From contig JAKVBR010000003.1 in the NCBI GenBank assembly GCA_022447165.1, positions 1-31,014 of the forward strand: a DNA stretch of 31,014 bases. The letters run 5' to 3'. Numbering within the stretch: the first letter of the stretch is position 1; the number at the start of each line of letters is the position of its first letter. The notes under the pieces were generated by a model. That model did not search any database and had not been told where the DNA came from. It was given only the letters and a program-made list of their open reading frames with translations. Below, one piece after another: positions 8,066-16,263 of the stretch. The stretch is from Phycisphaerales bacterium (lineage in GTDB: Bacteria > Planctomycetota > Phycisphaerae > Phycisphaerales > SM1A02). The position numbers were made by a program, and so were the translations under genes.

Positions 8066-9106
8066 TTACACGTTAAAGAGGAAATTCACGACGTCGCCAT
8101 CTTGCATCGTGTAGTTTTTACCTTCTCTTCGAAGTTTTCCAGCTTCTTTGATTGCTTTCTCATTTCCGAGCGAAAACAAATCATCGACATGGTAGCACTC
8201 TGCGCGAATAAAGCCTCGTTCGATGTCGCTGTGGATAGCACCAGCTGCGACTGGTGCTGATGCACCCTTAACAATTGACCATGCACGGACTTCTTTTTCT
8301 CCAGCAGTGTAGAACGTGCTGAGGCCAAGAAGTTCATTGAATGCTCTTGCAAGTGGACCAACAGCGGGTTCACTTAAGCCCATTGAAGAAAGCATATCGC
8401 CTCTGTCATCTTCGTCGAGTTCTGCAATCTCAGATTCAAGTTGAGCACAACAAACTAAACTTCCACCGCCAGTTGCTTCGGCGTGTGTTTTCACCACAGT
8501 TGCTGCTTCGGATTCACCGCTCACATCGCCTTCCGACACATTTGCAGCATAAAGCATTGGTTTTGAAGTCATGATGCCATACGCTTTAAGAACAAGTTGG
8601 TCGTTTTCATCCCAGTCGCCTTCGCGTGCTGGGCGCTCCTCTTCAAGCAGGGCAAATGCACGAGTCAGTACATCAAGTCGTTGCTGCGCTTCTTTGTCTC
8701 CGTGTTTTGCTGTGCGATCTGCTTTTTCAATCGCACCTTCTACAACTACCATGTCTGCAACGATGAGTTCACTATCCATTGCGTTGATGTCATTTGCTAC
8801 ATCATTGCCATCGAAACATTTGACGACTTGACATAGCGCGTCGACATTGCGAATGTGTGCAAGCACAGAATTTAGATTTGACCCTCCTGAAGGAACGCCA
8901 GGTAAGTCTACAACTTGTAGCGTTGCGGGGACGATTTTCTGGGTCGGTACAAATGTTGAAATTTTGTTTAGTCGTGGGTCTGGAATAGGAGCAACGCCTA
9001 CATTTGGTTTCATGCCACCAACTTGCACAGCGACACTATGCGCTGTTAGTGCAGAAAAGAGTGTTGTTTTCCCAACACCTTGTAATCCAATGAGTCCACA
9101 TTCCAT
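8066..9106 (-). CDS. ychF: YchF/OLA1-type GTPase/ATPase, divergent
   Basis: The ATG at 9106 gives 346 aa beginning MECGLIGLQGVGKTTLF, aligning with the usual YchF start; the upstream in-frame ATG at 9148 would add 14 non-homologous residues. The G1 P-loop is GLQGVGKTT where most YchF have GxPNVGKS. PNVGVAPIPDPRL, the G3 region VVDLPGVPSG and the G4-like NVSEGD all follow in the order expected of the family, and the last 70 residues (FIRAECY...LRREGKNYTMQDGDVVNFLFNV) form the TGS domain. YchF proteins are ribosome-associated and hydrolyse ATP in preference to GTP. Only about 40 bp separate this start from the divergent plus-strand gene, so the promoters must be packed or overlapping. It heads the long minus-strand series. 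Confidence 0.88.
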   Translation of the reverse strand: MECGLIGLQGVGKTTLFSALTAHSVAVQVGGMKPNVGVAPIPDPRLNKISTFVPTQKIVPATLQVVDLPGVPSGGSNLNSVLAHIRNVDALCQVVKCFDGNDVANDINAMDSELIVADMVVVEGAIEKADRTAKHGDKEAQQRLDVLTRAFALLEEERPAREGDWDENDQLVLKAYGIMTSKPMLYAANVSEGDVSGESEAATVVKTHAEATGGGSLVCCAQLESEIAELDEDDRGDMLSSMGLSEPAVGPLARAFNELLGLSTFYTAGEKEVRAWSIVKGASAPVAAGAIHSDIERGFIRAECYHVDDLFSLGNEKAIKEAGKLRREGKNYTMQDGDVVNFLFNV

Positions 9107-9147
9107 GAGAACCGCACATGATATCAATGCTCGGGTACAGTGTGTCA

Positions 9148-11286
9148 ATGGATATCATTTCTTTCATTCTGTTGTCTATAGCCCTTGGCCCTTTTGAATC
9201 CAAACTAGAACTTGCTGGTGAAAATCGAAGTGAGATTGAGCACGCGCTTGCACATGTACCCGAAGAACAAACTGCTGGCATGGAATGGCTCATCGAACAC
9301 ATGCCAATTGAAGATTTGAAAACGCTCACCGCAGATTTTTTGCTAACAAACTGTGATTTAGCGTATCAATCAATCGAAGATGCGCCTTGGGGAACTAAGA
9401 TTCCAGAAGCGATTTTCTTTGATGCAATTCTTCCCTATGCCAATGTCAATGAACGTCGGGAGAACTGGCGGAGTGAGTTTGCAGGTCGCTTTGCTGACAT
9501 TGTGAAAGATGCAAAGACACCTTCTGAGGCGGCAGTGTTACTCAATCAACAAATCTTCAATCGAGTTGGCGTTAAGTATTCAACCAAAAGACCAAAGGCG
9601 GACCAATCTCCTTTTGAGAGCATCGATGCAGGACTTGCATCTTGTTCTGGATTGAGCATTTTGCTCATCGATGCCTGTAGAAGCGTTGGGGTGCCTGCTA
9701 GGTTTGCGGGAACACCGCTCTGGTACAACAAAACGGGGAACCACTCGTGGGTAGAAATTTGGGATGATGGATGGCACTTTACAGGCGCTGCTGAACCTAC
9801 GGGTGATGAACTCAATAAGGGGTGGTTTACTGGCTCAGCAAGCAAAGCAACAAAAGGGCACCCTGATCACGCTATTTATGCAGTCACTTGGCAAGATTCT
9901 GGTAAACATTTTCCACTTGTGTGGAGGCCAAATGACAAGACCTATAGAGCAATTGATGTCACAGACCGTTATGCAAAAGAATCGAAGAGTGCAAAAATTC
10001 CAACTCGCATAAAAAGTGTCATCGGCGATACTCGTATCGAGCAAGAAGTCGTCGTTCTTGATGAAGACGGCGAGCAGTTGTTTGAAGGATTAACAAATGG
10101 GGAGCGAGCGGATTCGAATGACCACGTCACAGTGTTAGCAGACCATAGTGATGTGCTTACGATTGTTTCTCCAACGGATATTGCCGTAGTTGAAGTAATT
10201 GAAGAGACAGTTTGTGTTCTCAATGGCGATTCGCTTACACCTGACCGCGCTTCGGATTTATCAACTCAAGTTTGGGAATCGAAAAATCAACGACTCATAT
10301 CCGAACACGCAGAATCGCACGAGAATCGGGTGATTAAGCATGGAGAATATTCCATGCCGTATTGGTACACCGTGTTTGGTGATGCAAAGGCAGGAGATCG
10401 CTCGCTTTGGATTTCAATGCACGGTGGTGGTGGAGCGCCGCCGAGTGTGAACACGAATCAATGGCATAACCAGAAAAAACTCTATACGCTTGATGAAGGC
10501 GTATATCTCACTCCAAGAGCACCAACAGACACATGGAATCTATGGCATCAATCACACATTGACCCCATGTTTGAAGCACTCATCGAACAGATGATTGTCT
10601 TTGAAGGTGTAGACCCGAACAGGGTGTTTATCATTGGATACAGCGCTGGTGGAGATGGCGTCTATCAACTCGCGCCGCGTATGGCGGACAAGCTCGCTGC
10701 TGCGGGAATGATGGCGGGACACCCAAATGAAACGAAGCCAGATGGATTACGTAACATTGGCTTTGCACTGCACATGGGTGAAAAAGATGGCATGTATGAC
10801 CGAAACAAAGTTGCAGAAAACTGGAAGACGCAGTTAAGTGAATTGCAGAAGGAAGATAGCGATGGTTACAAACACCAAGTTGTCATCCATAAGGATAAAG
10901 GGCATTGGATGGGCGGGCTCGATTCGCAAGCATTGCCGTGGCTATCAGAATTCACAAGAAATCCGTACCCGCAAAAAATTGTGTGGTTACAAGATGATGT
11001 TTTACACAACCAGTTTTACTGGCTAAGTGTGAATGAACCAAACACGAGAGACAAAACCATCGCCGAGATTAGTGGGCAAACCATTACGATTCAAACTTCG
11101 CACCAGGGTTCTATGACAATCTATCTCAATGATCAGATGTTAGATTTAGATCTGCCAGTGATAATTGTTGTCAATGATTCACAACCAACGGTACACAAGG
11201 TTCGTCGCGATGCGTCTGTTATTCACGAGTCGATGCGAGATTATCAAGATTGGTACTCAGCTAAAATTGATGTTACTGTTCAGTGA
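9148..11286 (+). CDS. Secreted transglutaminase-like / alpha-beta hydrolase fusion
   Basis: From the ATG at 9148 the protein has 712 aa and a short signal peptide (MDIISFILLSIALG). A 10-residue longer form from 9118 is possible; neither start has a clear ribosome binding site. Residues about 155-215 show a transglutaminase-like catalytic core: ASCSGLSILLIDACRSVGVP (Cys166), then GNHSWVEIWDDGWH (His199, Asp206). Residues about 400-640 form an esterase-like alpha/beta hydrolase with the oxyanion-loop-like MHGGGGAPP, nucleophile elbow GYSAGG near 496-501 and a candidate catalytic His in DKGHW near 583. This half resembles PHB depolymerase/Esterase D-type secreted esterases. The combination suggests a periplasmic or extracellular enzyme acting on peptide or ester substrates. 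It converges on the secretin-bearing frame with a 6 bp gap. Confidence 0.85.
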   Translation: MDIISFILLSIALGPFESKLELAGENRSEIEHALAHVPEEQTAGMEWLIEHMPIEDLKTLTADFLLTNCDLAYQSIEDAPWGTKIPEAIFFDAILPYANVNERRENWRSEFAGRFADIVKDAKTPSEAAVLLNQQIFNRVGVKYSTKRPKADQSPFESIDAGLASCSGLSILLIDACRSVGVPARFAGTPLWYNKTGNHSWVEIWDDGWHFTGAAEPTGDELNKGWFTGSASKATKGHPDHAIYAVTWQDSGKHFPLVWRPNDKTYRAIDVTDRYAKESKSAKIPTRIKSVIGDTRIEQEVVVLDEDGEQLFEGLTNGERADSNDHVTVLADHSDVLTIVSPTDIAVVEVIEETVCVLNGDSLTPDRASDLSTQVWESKNQRLISEHAESHENRVIKHGEYSMPYWYTVFGDAKAGDRSLWISMHGGGGAPPSVNTNQWHNQKKLYTLDEGVYLTPRAPTDTWNLWHQSHIDPMFEALIEQMIVFEGVDPNRVFIIGYSAGGDGVYQLAPRMADKLAAAGMMAGHPNETKPDGLRNIGFALHMGEKDGMYDRNKVAENWKTQLSELQKEDSDGYKHQVVIHKDKGHWMGGLDSQALPWLSEFTRNPYPQKIVWLQDDVLHNQFYWLSVNEPNTRDKTIAEISGQTITIQTSHQGSMTIYLNDQMLDLDLPVIIVVNDSQPTVHKVRRDASVIHESMRDYQDWYSAKIDVTVQ

Positions 11287-11292
11287 AACTAG

Positions 11293-13920
11293 TTAGTTGA
11301 GTTCTGCTTTCAGACGCTCAATAGCTTTCTCAATTGCGTAAAGCGTTGCGCCATAATAGTGTTCCGTTTGGTAGAAGTACTTCGCAACTTCCGCATCAAT
11401 GATATGTACTTGCGAAGGGTCTAAATCGGGAACGAGAACGTATTGACCAACTTTAAACTGGTTGAGTTGCAAACTCGCATCACCGCTGTTAATTGCAAGG
11501 AAGTTTTTCAATGCTACTGCGCGTCTGACCCGCATCAAATCAGATTCATCTTCTATGATAATTGTATGTCTGTTAACGCCACCAACAGGTTGGTTTAACT
11601 CCCAAAGCAAACTCCTCCAAGTTTCACGATCAGGGCACTGAATAGAGCGAGCAACGGGCAAACCCTCACCAGCAGTGAATGTCAGGGCAAATGCTTTGCC
11701 TGTAGTGTCTCTAAAGAACCCTTCCATGCTGTATTCCCCAATGGATTTTGCAAGTGCTGCATCTAAGAATTGCACATCCATTCCACCATTCACTTCTCCT
11801 TTAAAGAAAGCAAGACGTGAGGGATGAATCTTCTCAGCGACATCCAATCGTTTGATGATTTCATAAATCATCCGACTCACAAGAATTGGTTCACCAGGAA
11901 ATGTGTTATAAGCAAATGGCGCATACGCAGAGTTCTCAGCAAGTCTATAGTTTTGCTCGATCGCTTGCTTTGCGATATCTCGGTAATACATGAGTGATTC
12001 GTTTTCTTCTAAGAACTTTAAATCGAAGACGTCATCATCTCTGATTCGGTATGAATCTCTGAAGAGTTCGTTACCAAAATCATCAAATCTTGGATCATCC
12101 TTTGGCATAGCGCTTAAGTGTTTGCCAGCACTTGGAAGGACATGCGGCGTTAGCACGATGATGACTTCTGTTTTCTGGGAAGTTGTTCGGTCTGCTCGAA
12201 AGAGTCCGCCGATGAAAGGCAAATCCCCAAGGAACGGAATTTTGTCATGGATTGTATGGTGCTCCTTGTTGACGAGGCCGCCAATGATAAACGGCGTGTT
12301 GTTTGGAATCCGACCATAGGTTTGGACACGACGACTCGAAATTTTTGGAGCAGAAGCAAGCAGATTCTGATTTGAGTCTCTAATCTCAAGTCCTCCACCA
12401 AGCACTTCTGAAGAAACGATGGTATCAATCATCATACTTATTTCAGTGCCATTGGCGGCTATTCTGGGTCTGATGTTGAGCATGATGCCAACTGGTAAGT
12501 ATTGGAAATTGAACGCAAGCATGTCAGAGTTGTTGATGCCAGAAGCAGAGGTTGCGATCGGAATATCTTCGCCAACACGAATTGTTGCTTGCCTGTTATT
12601 CAGTGTTAACACGCTCGGTCTAGAGAGTATTTCTGCCTTTCCATCTCTCACTAGAGCGCGGAGATCGACATCAATGAGCCACTCATTGAACCTTGTAAAC
12701 GCACGCTCAAGGTCAATGTCAGACAAAATGACTCGAAGTGTATCGCCATCAGTACCAGCATTTGCTTTTCCTGCAGCAACGTCAATCAAGTCCTCATTAG
12801 TTGAGTCGAGCATGTGCCAGTTAATGCCAATGTCCTTCAATCCATCTTCATTAATCTCTAGGACCATGCCCTCGATAAAAATTTGTTTTGCGGCAAGATC
12901 AATATAGTCATCAATCATCTGTTGCACTTCACTAAATTGCTCAGGATTAACGGGGTCGAAAAAGACAAGCAATTGCGTCATACGTGAAGAATCGGTTGTA
13001 CCTTCTAGCGCGCCAGCAACTTTTGGAACTGTTGTAAGTCCGAAGTTGCCTCCCATGACCGAAGACCCGCCGACAAGACCAATCGATTTATCTGAGGGTT
13101 CTGGAATTTGAACAACGTATGGAAGTTGCTCCCATTGGATATCATCTGGAACAGTAGCTGCATCTTCAAAAGTCGTCACGCCTAACCCGTTAAGCAATTT
13201 GAGTGCGTTTTCGCTATCGATGTAACTCAGTTGAATAATTTTCTTATCAAGATCACGAACAGTGAGAGCAGCACGCATTGATTCGAGAGAGGAAACACAC
13301 GAAGCGACAATATTTGTGGCTAAATCAGCATCAAGATTCGGTGAACTAACGCCATCAGTAATTGATGTGCCCTCAACCCAGAGTAGCGGTGGTTGCGATA
13401 AAAAAGTTTGGAATCCAAATCGGATGATGCTTGTGGTGCCATCATTTTTCTTCGCAATAGAAGTTAACTCAGTCACTCCATCTGGTGGAAGAGGCAAGAC
13501 GCCACCAAGCATCTGATTTGCTTCTTGATAGCCATGGTTGACTTGGTAGGCGTCGATTGTTCGTTCCACAATCTCATCGAGTTCAGTTCGATTCAACCGT
13601 GGGAGTTCAATGAGCGTTGATTGAATTGTCGGAGTTTCGTTTTCAATTACCAACTCAGCAATCTCTTCAGCAGTTAAAGGCTCAGGCATCTGAGGAATTG
13701 GAATTGTTGGGACATCCTCAGTGAGCTCATCAATTGCATCCTGTAACTCTGATAGATTTACTGTGTCTCCCGACTCAATGACTATTCCTGTTGCTTTTGG
13801 TTCTTCAAGTTCAATAGTGCTTGTTGTGACTGTTGAAGAACACCCTACAGCTAAAAGACACGCAACTACAAACATCGTTGCACGCATACCTAAGTTAGAT
13901 TTAGTCGTTGGGTGTTTCAT
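11293..13920 (-). CDS. Secretin (GspD/PilQ-like) lipoprotein, probable independent start
   Basis: Starting at the internal ATG 13920 gives 875 aa with a normal lipoprotein signal: basic n-region, hydrophobic TMFVVACLLAV and lipobox LAVGC (Cys27). A second ATG at 13887 gives a shorter leader. Residues about 40-350 are acidic and Pro/Glu-rich with N-domain-like segments. The secretin pore lies about 350-620: KQIFIEGMVLEINEDGLKDI, LTLNNRQATIRVGEDIPI, APKISSRRVQTYGRIPNNTP and the family signature KIPFLGDLPFIGGLFRADRT followed by TEVIIVLTPHVLP. Residues about 620-875 are an extra C-terminal domain that I do not recognise. The ribosome binding site before 13920 is weak (AAGACGG about 6 nt upstream). 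A secretin beside tolC-macAB suggests an additional outer-membrane export route, although no other type II secretion or type IV pilus gene is present here. Confidence 0.8.
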   Translation of the reverse strand: MKHPTTKSNLGMRATMFVVACLLAVGCSSTVTTSTIELEEPKATGIVIESGDTVNLSELQDAIDELTEDVPTIPIPQMPEPLTAEEIAELVIENETPTIQSTLIELPRLNRTELDEIVERTIDAYQVNHGYQEANQMLGGVLPLPPDGVTELTSIAKKNDGTTSIIRFGFQTFLSQPPLLWVEGTSITDGVSSPNLDADLATNIVASCVSSLESMRAALTVRDLDKKIIQLSYIDSENALKLLNGLGVTTFEDAATVPDDIQWEQLPYVVQIPEPSDKSIGLVGGSSVMGGNFGLTTVPKVAGALEGTTDSSRMTQLLVFFDPVNPEQFSEVQQMIDDYIDLAAKQIFIEGMVLEINEDGLKDIGINWHMLDSTNEDLIDVAAGKANAGTDGDTLRVILSDIDLERAFTRFNEWLIDVDLRALVRDGKAEILSRPSVLTLNNRQATIRVGEDIPIATSASGINNSDMLAFNFQYLPVGIMLNIRPRIAANGTEISMMIDTIVSSEVLGGGLEIRDSNQNLLASAPKISSRRVQTYGRIPNNTPFIIGGLVNKEHHTIHDKIPFLGDLPFIGGLFRADRTTSQKTEVIIVLTPHVLPSAGKHLSAMPKDDPRFDDFGNELFRDSYRIRDDDVFDLKFLEENESLMYYRDIAKQAIEQNYRLAENSAYAPFAYNTFPGEPILVSRMIYEIIKRLDVAEKIHPSRLAFFKGEVNGGMDVQFLDAALAKSIGEYSMEGFFRDTTGKAFALTFTAGEGLPVARSIQCPDRETWRSLLWELNQPVGGVNRHTIIIEDESDLMRVRRAVALKNFLAINSGDASLQLNQFKVGQYVLVPDLDPSQVHIIDAEVAKYFYQTEHYYGATLYAIEKAIERLKAELN

Positions 13921-15642
13921 GTGTTTGCCGTCTTTTGAATGGTCACTCACTATCGTTTGCTTGTCTAGTGTAACGACACGGTTCATGAGTTGCATTACAT
14001 TTGGGTCGTGGGTGACAACGATGACAGTCCTTCCTGTCATGTGTTCTAATATTGAAGAGACGATAGAACTAGCTGCGTCAGCTTCAATTGATGCAGTCGA
14101 TTCATCAATAATGAGAGTCTGTGGGCTACGTACAAGAGCTCTAGCTAAGTTGATTCGCTGTTTTTCGCCATGTGAAAACTCACCACCTGAACTACCTACG
14201 ATTGTGTGGTAACCATTTGGCAATGAATGAATAAAGTCATGTGCTCCGACCACTTTGCATGCTTCGATGATTTCGCGAGGCGTTGCAGATGGTTTAGCAT
14301 ATTTTAGGTTTTCGTAGATGGAAGCTTTGAACAAGAAGACGTCTTGAAATGCGACACCAAACATCCCTCTTACATCTTGCAAACGAATATCTCGAATATT
14401 GTCTCCGCCAACAGTGATCGTGCCACTTTTCGGGTCATTAAACCGAGGCATTAAACTGATGAGCGTACTTTTTCCAGCGCCGCTCGGACCAGTGAGTGCG
14501 ACATGTTCGCCTGCATCGATATGCAAGTTAATGTTTTGAATGACATACTCTTCGTCGTCTTCGTAGTGAAACGAGACATCTTTAAACTCGATTGGTCCAA
14601 CCAAATGAAGTGTTTGTGTACGAGTTCGCATGTCATACACAATTTCATCAACGGGTTCTTCGAGCATTTCAAGCACGCGGTCGACACTTGCAGAAGTTCG
14701 AGAGAAATGACCAGTACCACTCACAATCTCAAGGACTGCGGGGTAGAGCATTCTGACATACCAAAAGAACATGAGGAATACGCCAATTGACATCGCGCCT
14801 GCATAGACTTCCCATGCGCCGTAACCAAGCAAGAGAATGGTTCCTAGCCCGACAAACAAATCAGCAACCACTTTTTGAGCGAATTGAAACCGTTTTGTTT
14901 TTATCTGAACATCACGGTTAGCACGAATGGTTTCAAGAAATGATTCTGACTCTCTTCGTTCAGCAGAGAATCCTTTAACAACTTGAACCCCGAGAAATGA
15001 TTCAATCAAACTACCGTGCGCGTCTGCTAAATGTTCTTGTGCTTGATGATGGTGGTCGCGAATTGGGGAGTAAAACTTTTTGTACGTCCACAAGTGAAAG
15101 GGGAGCACGATGGTGCTTGCGAGTGCGAGTTTCCAATTGACCACATATAACAAAATGATGAGGATTTGAAACTCTATGATGTAACGCATGAGCGTTGGCA
15201 ATTTGTCTTGGATGAATGTCTGAATGCGGAAAGTGTCATCCATGATTCGCGCGCTGACTTGACCCGGCCTATTGAGTTTGTAAAAACTCATGCCAAGTTG
15301 TTGGAGGTGGTTGAACAATCGTTCTCGCAAATCGAAGCACACTTGCTCACTCATCCGAACGGATAACATTCTGCTTACAAAGTAAAGCACATTCCGAAGC
15401 ACATAAATGATGCAAAGGGATCCTAAGATAACCCAAAGGAGTTCCCAGCCATTGCCGTCAGAAAGCGCGGGAAACGCATCATCGATGAGGAGTGCTAGAG
15501 CCCACGGAAGCACCATGTCCGCAAGTGCAAGTCCAGCAACGAGCAAAACAATGAGCGCGATGGTGCCGCTCCACGGTTTAATGAGTTGGCTAAATCCTCT
15601 TAACCCTGAGACATCACGTACTTTTGCTTGGAAAGTGCCCAT
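11293..15642 (-). CDS. ABC exporter and secretin lipoprotein in one uninterrupted frame (1449 codons)
   Basis: Residues 1-574 are a complete half-type ABC exporter: six hydrophobic segments in about 20-310 with SARIMDDTFRIQTFIQDKLP typical of the fold, Walker A GPSGAGKST near 385, signature FSHGEKQRINLARAL near 485 (SHGEK instead of the canonical LSGGQ), Walker B TLIIDEST and switch His in VVTHDP. With no stop codon the frame runs on through HSKDGKHM into a lipoprotein signal and an 875-residue secretin. Fusing an inner-membrane ATPase to an outer-membrane channel makes little sense as one polypeptide, so either the secretin is started separately at 13920, or a 1-nt error or deletion removed the ABC stop (a TGA overlaps the internal ATG as ATGA in the next frame), or a polyprotein is cleaved at the internal lipobox. 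The start at 15642 is 41 bp after the small lipoprotein gene. Confidence 0.8.
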   Translation of the reverse strand: MGTFQAKVRDVSGLRGFSQLIKPWSGTIALIVLLVAGLALADMVLPWALALLIDDAFPALSDGNGWELLWVILGSLCIIYVLRNVLYFVSRMLSVRMSEQVCFDLRERLFNHLQQLGMSFYKLNRPGQVSARIMDDTFRIQTFIQDKLPTLMRYIIEFQILIILLYVVNWKLALASTIVLPFHLWTYKKFYSPIRDHHHQAQEHLADAHGSLIESFLGVQVVKGFSAERRESESFLETIRANRDVQIKTKRFQFAQKVVADLFVGLGTILLLGYGAWEVYAGAMSIGVFLMFFWYVRMLYPAVLEIVSGTGHFSRTSASVDRVLEMLEEPVDEIVYDMRTRTQTLHLVGPIEFKDVSFHYEDDEEYVIQNINLHIDAGEHVALTGPSGAGKSTLISLMPRFNDPKSGTITVGGDNIRDIRLQDVRGMFGVAFQDVFLFKASIYENLKYAKPSATPREIIEACKVVGAHDFIHSLPNGYHTIVGSSGGEFSHGEKQRINLARALVRSPQTLIIDESTASIEADAASSIVSSILEHMTGRTVIVVTHDPNVMQLMNRVVTLDKQTIVSDHSKDGKHMKHPTTKSNLGMRATMFVVACLLAVGCSSTVTTSTIELEEPKATGIVIESGDTVNLSELQDAIDELTEDVPTIPIPQMPEPLTAEEIAELVIENETPTIQSTLIELPRLNRTELDEIVERTIDAYQVNHGYQEANQMLGGVLPLPPDGVTELTSIAKKNDGTTSIIRFGFQTFLSQPPLLWVEGTSITDGVSSPNLDADLATNIVASCVSSLESMRAALTVRDLDKKIIQLSYIDSENALKLLNGLGVTTFEDAATVPDDIQWEQLPYVVQIPEPSDKSIGLVGGSSVMGGNFGLTTVPKVAGALEGTTDSSRMTQLLVFFDPVNPEQFSEVQQMIDDYIDLAAKQIFIEGMVLEINEDGLKDIGINWHMLDSTNEDLIDVAAGKANAGTDGDTLRVILSDIDLERAFTRFNEWLIDVDLRALVRDGKAEILSRPSVLTLNNRQATIRVGEDIPIATSASGINNSDMLAFNFQYLPVGIMLNIRPRIAANGTEISMMIDTIVSSEVLGGGLEIRDSNQNLLASAPKISSRRVQTYGRIPNNTPFIIGGLVNKEHHTIHDKIPFLGDLPFIGGLFRADRTTSQKTEVIIVLTPHVLPSAGKHLSAMPKDDPRFDDFGNELFRDSYRIRDDDVFDLKFLEENESLMYYRDIAKQAIEQNYRLAENSAYAPFAYNTFPGEPILVSRMIYEIIKRLDVAEKIHPSRLAFFKGEVNGGMDVQFLDAALAKSIGEYSMEGFFRDTTGKAFALTFTAGEGLPVARSIQCPDRETWRSLLWELNQPVGGVNRHTIIIEDESDLMRVRRAVALKNFLAINSGDASLQLNQFKVGQYVLVPDLDPSQVHIIDAEVAKYFYQTEHYYGATLYAIEKAIERLKAELN

Positions 15643-15683
15643 AGGTACTCACTATGTTAGCAGGGAGTACGCAAAAACCACCA
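15643..15683 (-). promoter_or_regulatory. Inverted repeat covering the ABC exporter start
   Basis: On the minus strand the 41 bp spacer reads GTACTC, 14 nt, GAGTAC, CT and then the start codon. The 6-bp inverted repeat could pair and hide the weak ribosome binding site (GTGAGTACCT) of the ABC exporter. The stem is short and may be chance. Confidence 0.25.
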
Positions 15684-16250
15684 TTATTCTCCAGAACCGG
15701 CTCTATTGTCCCCGTAAGCGGGTGCTCCGCCGACCCAAATCTTTTTTGCGTCAACAATAAAGAGCCCGTTTGCGTTGATGTCGTGAACTTTGCCCGCGAC
15801 CACAACATACTTCAGCACTTCCATACCGCCTAAACCCTCAACAGAAAACGGATATGTATCAGTTTGATTTTTCATAAATCGAATTGTGCCAAGCCCTTGC
15901 GTTAGCACCTTAGGGTCTTCGCAGCAATAATCTTCAGGCGTATCACAATGGTCATCGCAAGCCATGAGTTCGCAAGAAAGCAGGTTTGGATCTGCAACAA
16001 TCATCATTGCGAGCGTTGGTACGAATGACCCGTGCTTTCGTCCTCCGATTCGTGCAAGGAACGTCACTTCGTCGCCAGCTTTGGCGTTCATTTTGACGTC
16101 GACTAAATCCTTCACGTCTACGGGGCGTTCAGTTGTAAAGAAGTGAGAAGGGAGTGTTTCTTTGTTTGTAGTTTTTTGTTGTGATTGCTCTTCGTTCCCC
16201 CTACAACTCACTAGCAAAGAAAGTGTTATCAATAGAGTTAAATGTTTCAT
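15684..16250 (-). CDS. Small exported lipoprotein with OB-fold-like body, unknown function
   Basis: The protein has 188 aa with lipoprotein signal MKHLTLLITLSLLVSC (lipobox LVSC). The mature part contains AGDEVTFLARIGGRKHGSFV, a cysteine-rich stretch LLSCELMACDDHCDTPEDYC with a further Cys, and a C-terminal KYVVVAGKVHDINANGLFIV. The latter pattern (beta-strand, V.G.V....NG.F.VDA) looks like the end of an OB-fold of the tRNA_anti/BOF type, which is inference from the pattern only. Five closely spaced Cys among Asp/Glu could bind metal or form disulfides. The start at 16250 has AGGAT about 6 nt upstream. It follows the second permease gene by 13 bp and precedes the ABC-secretin frame, so it is probably a periplasmic accessory of the transport locus. 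Confidence 0.75.
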   Translation of the reverse strand: MKHLTLLITLSLLVSCRGNEEQSQQKTTNKETLPSHFFTTERPVDVKDLVDVKMNAKAGDEVTFLARIGGRKHGSFVPTLAMMIVADPNLLSCELMACDDHCDTPEDYCCEDPKVLTQGLGTIRFMKNQTDTYPFSVEGLGGMEVLKYVVVAGKVHDINANGLFIVDAKKIWVGGAPAYGDNRAGSGE

Positions 16251-16263
16251 GATGAATCCTATG

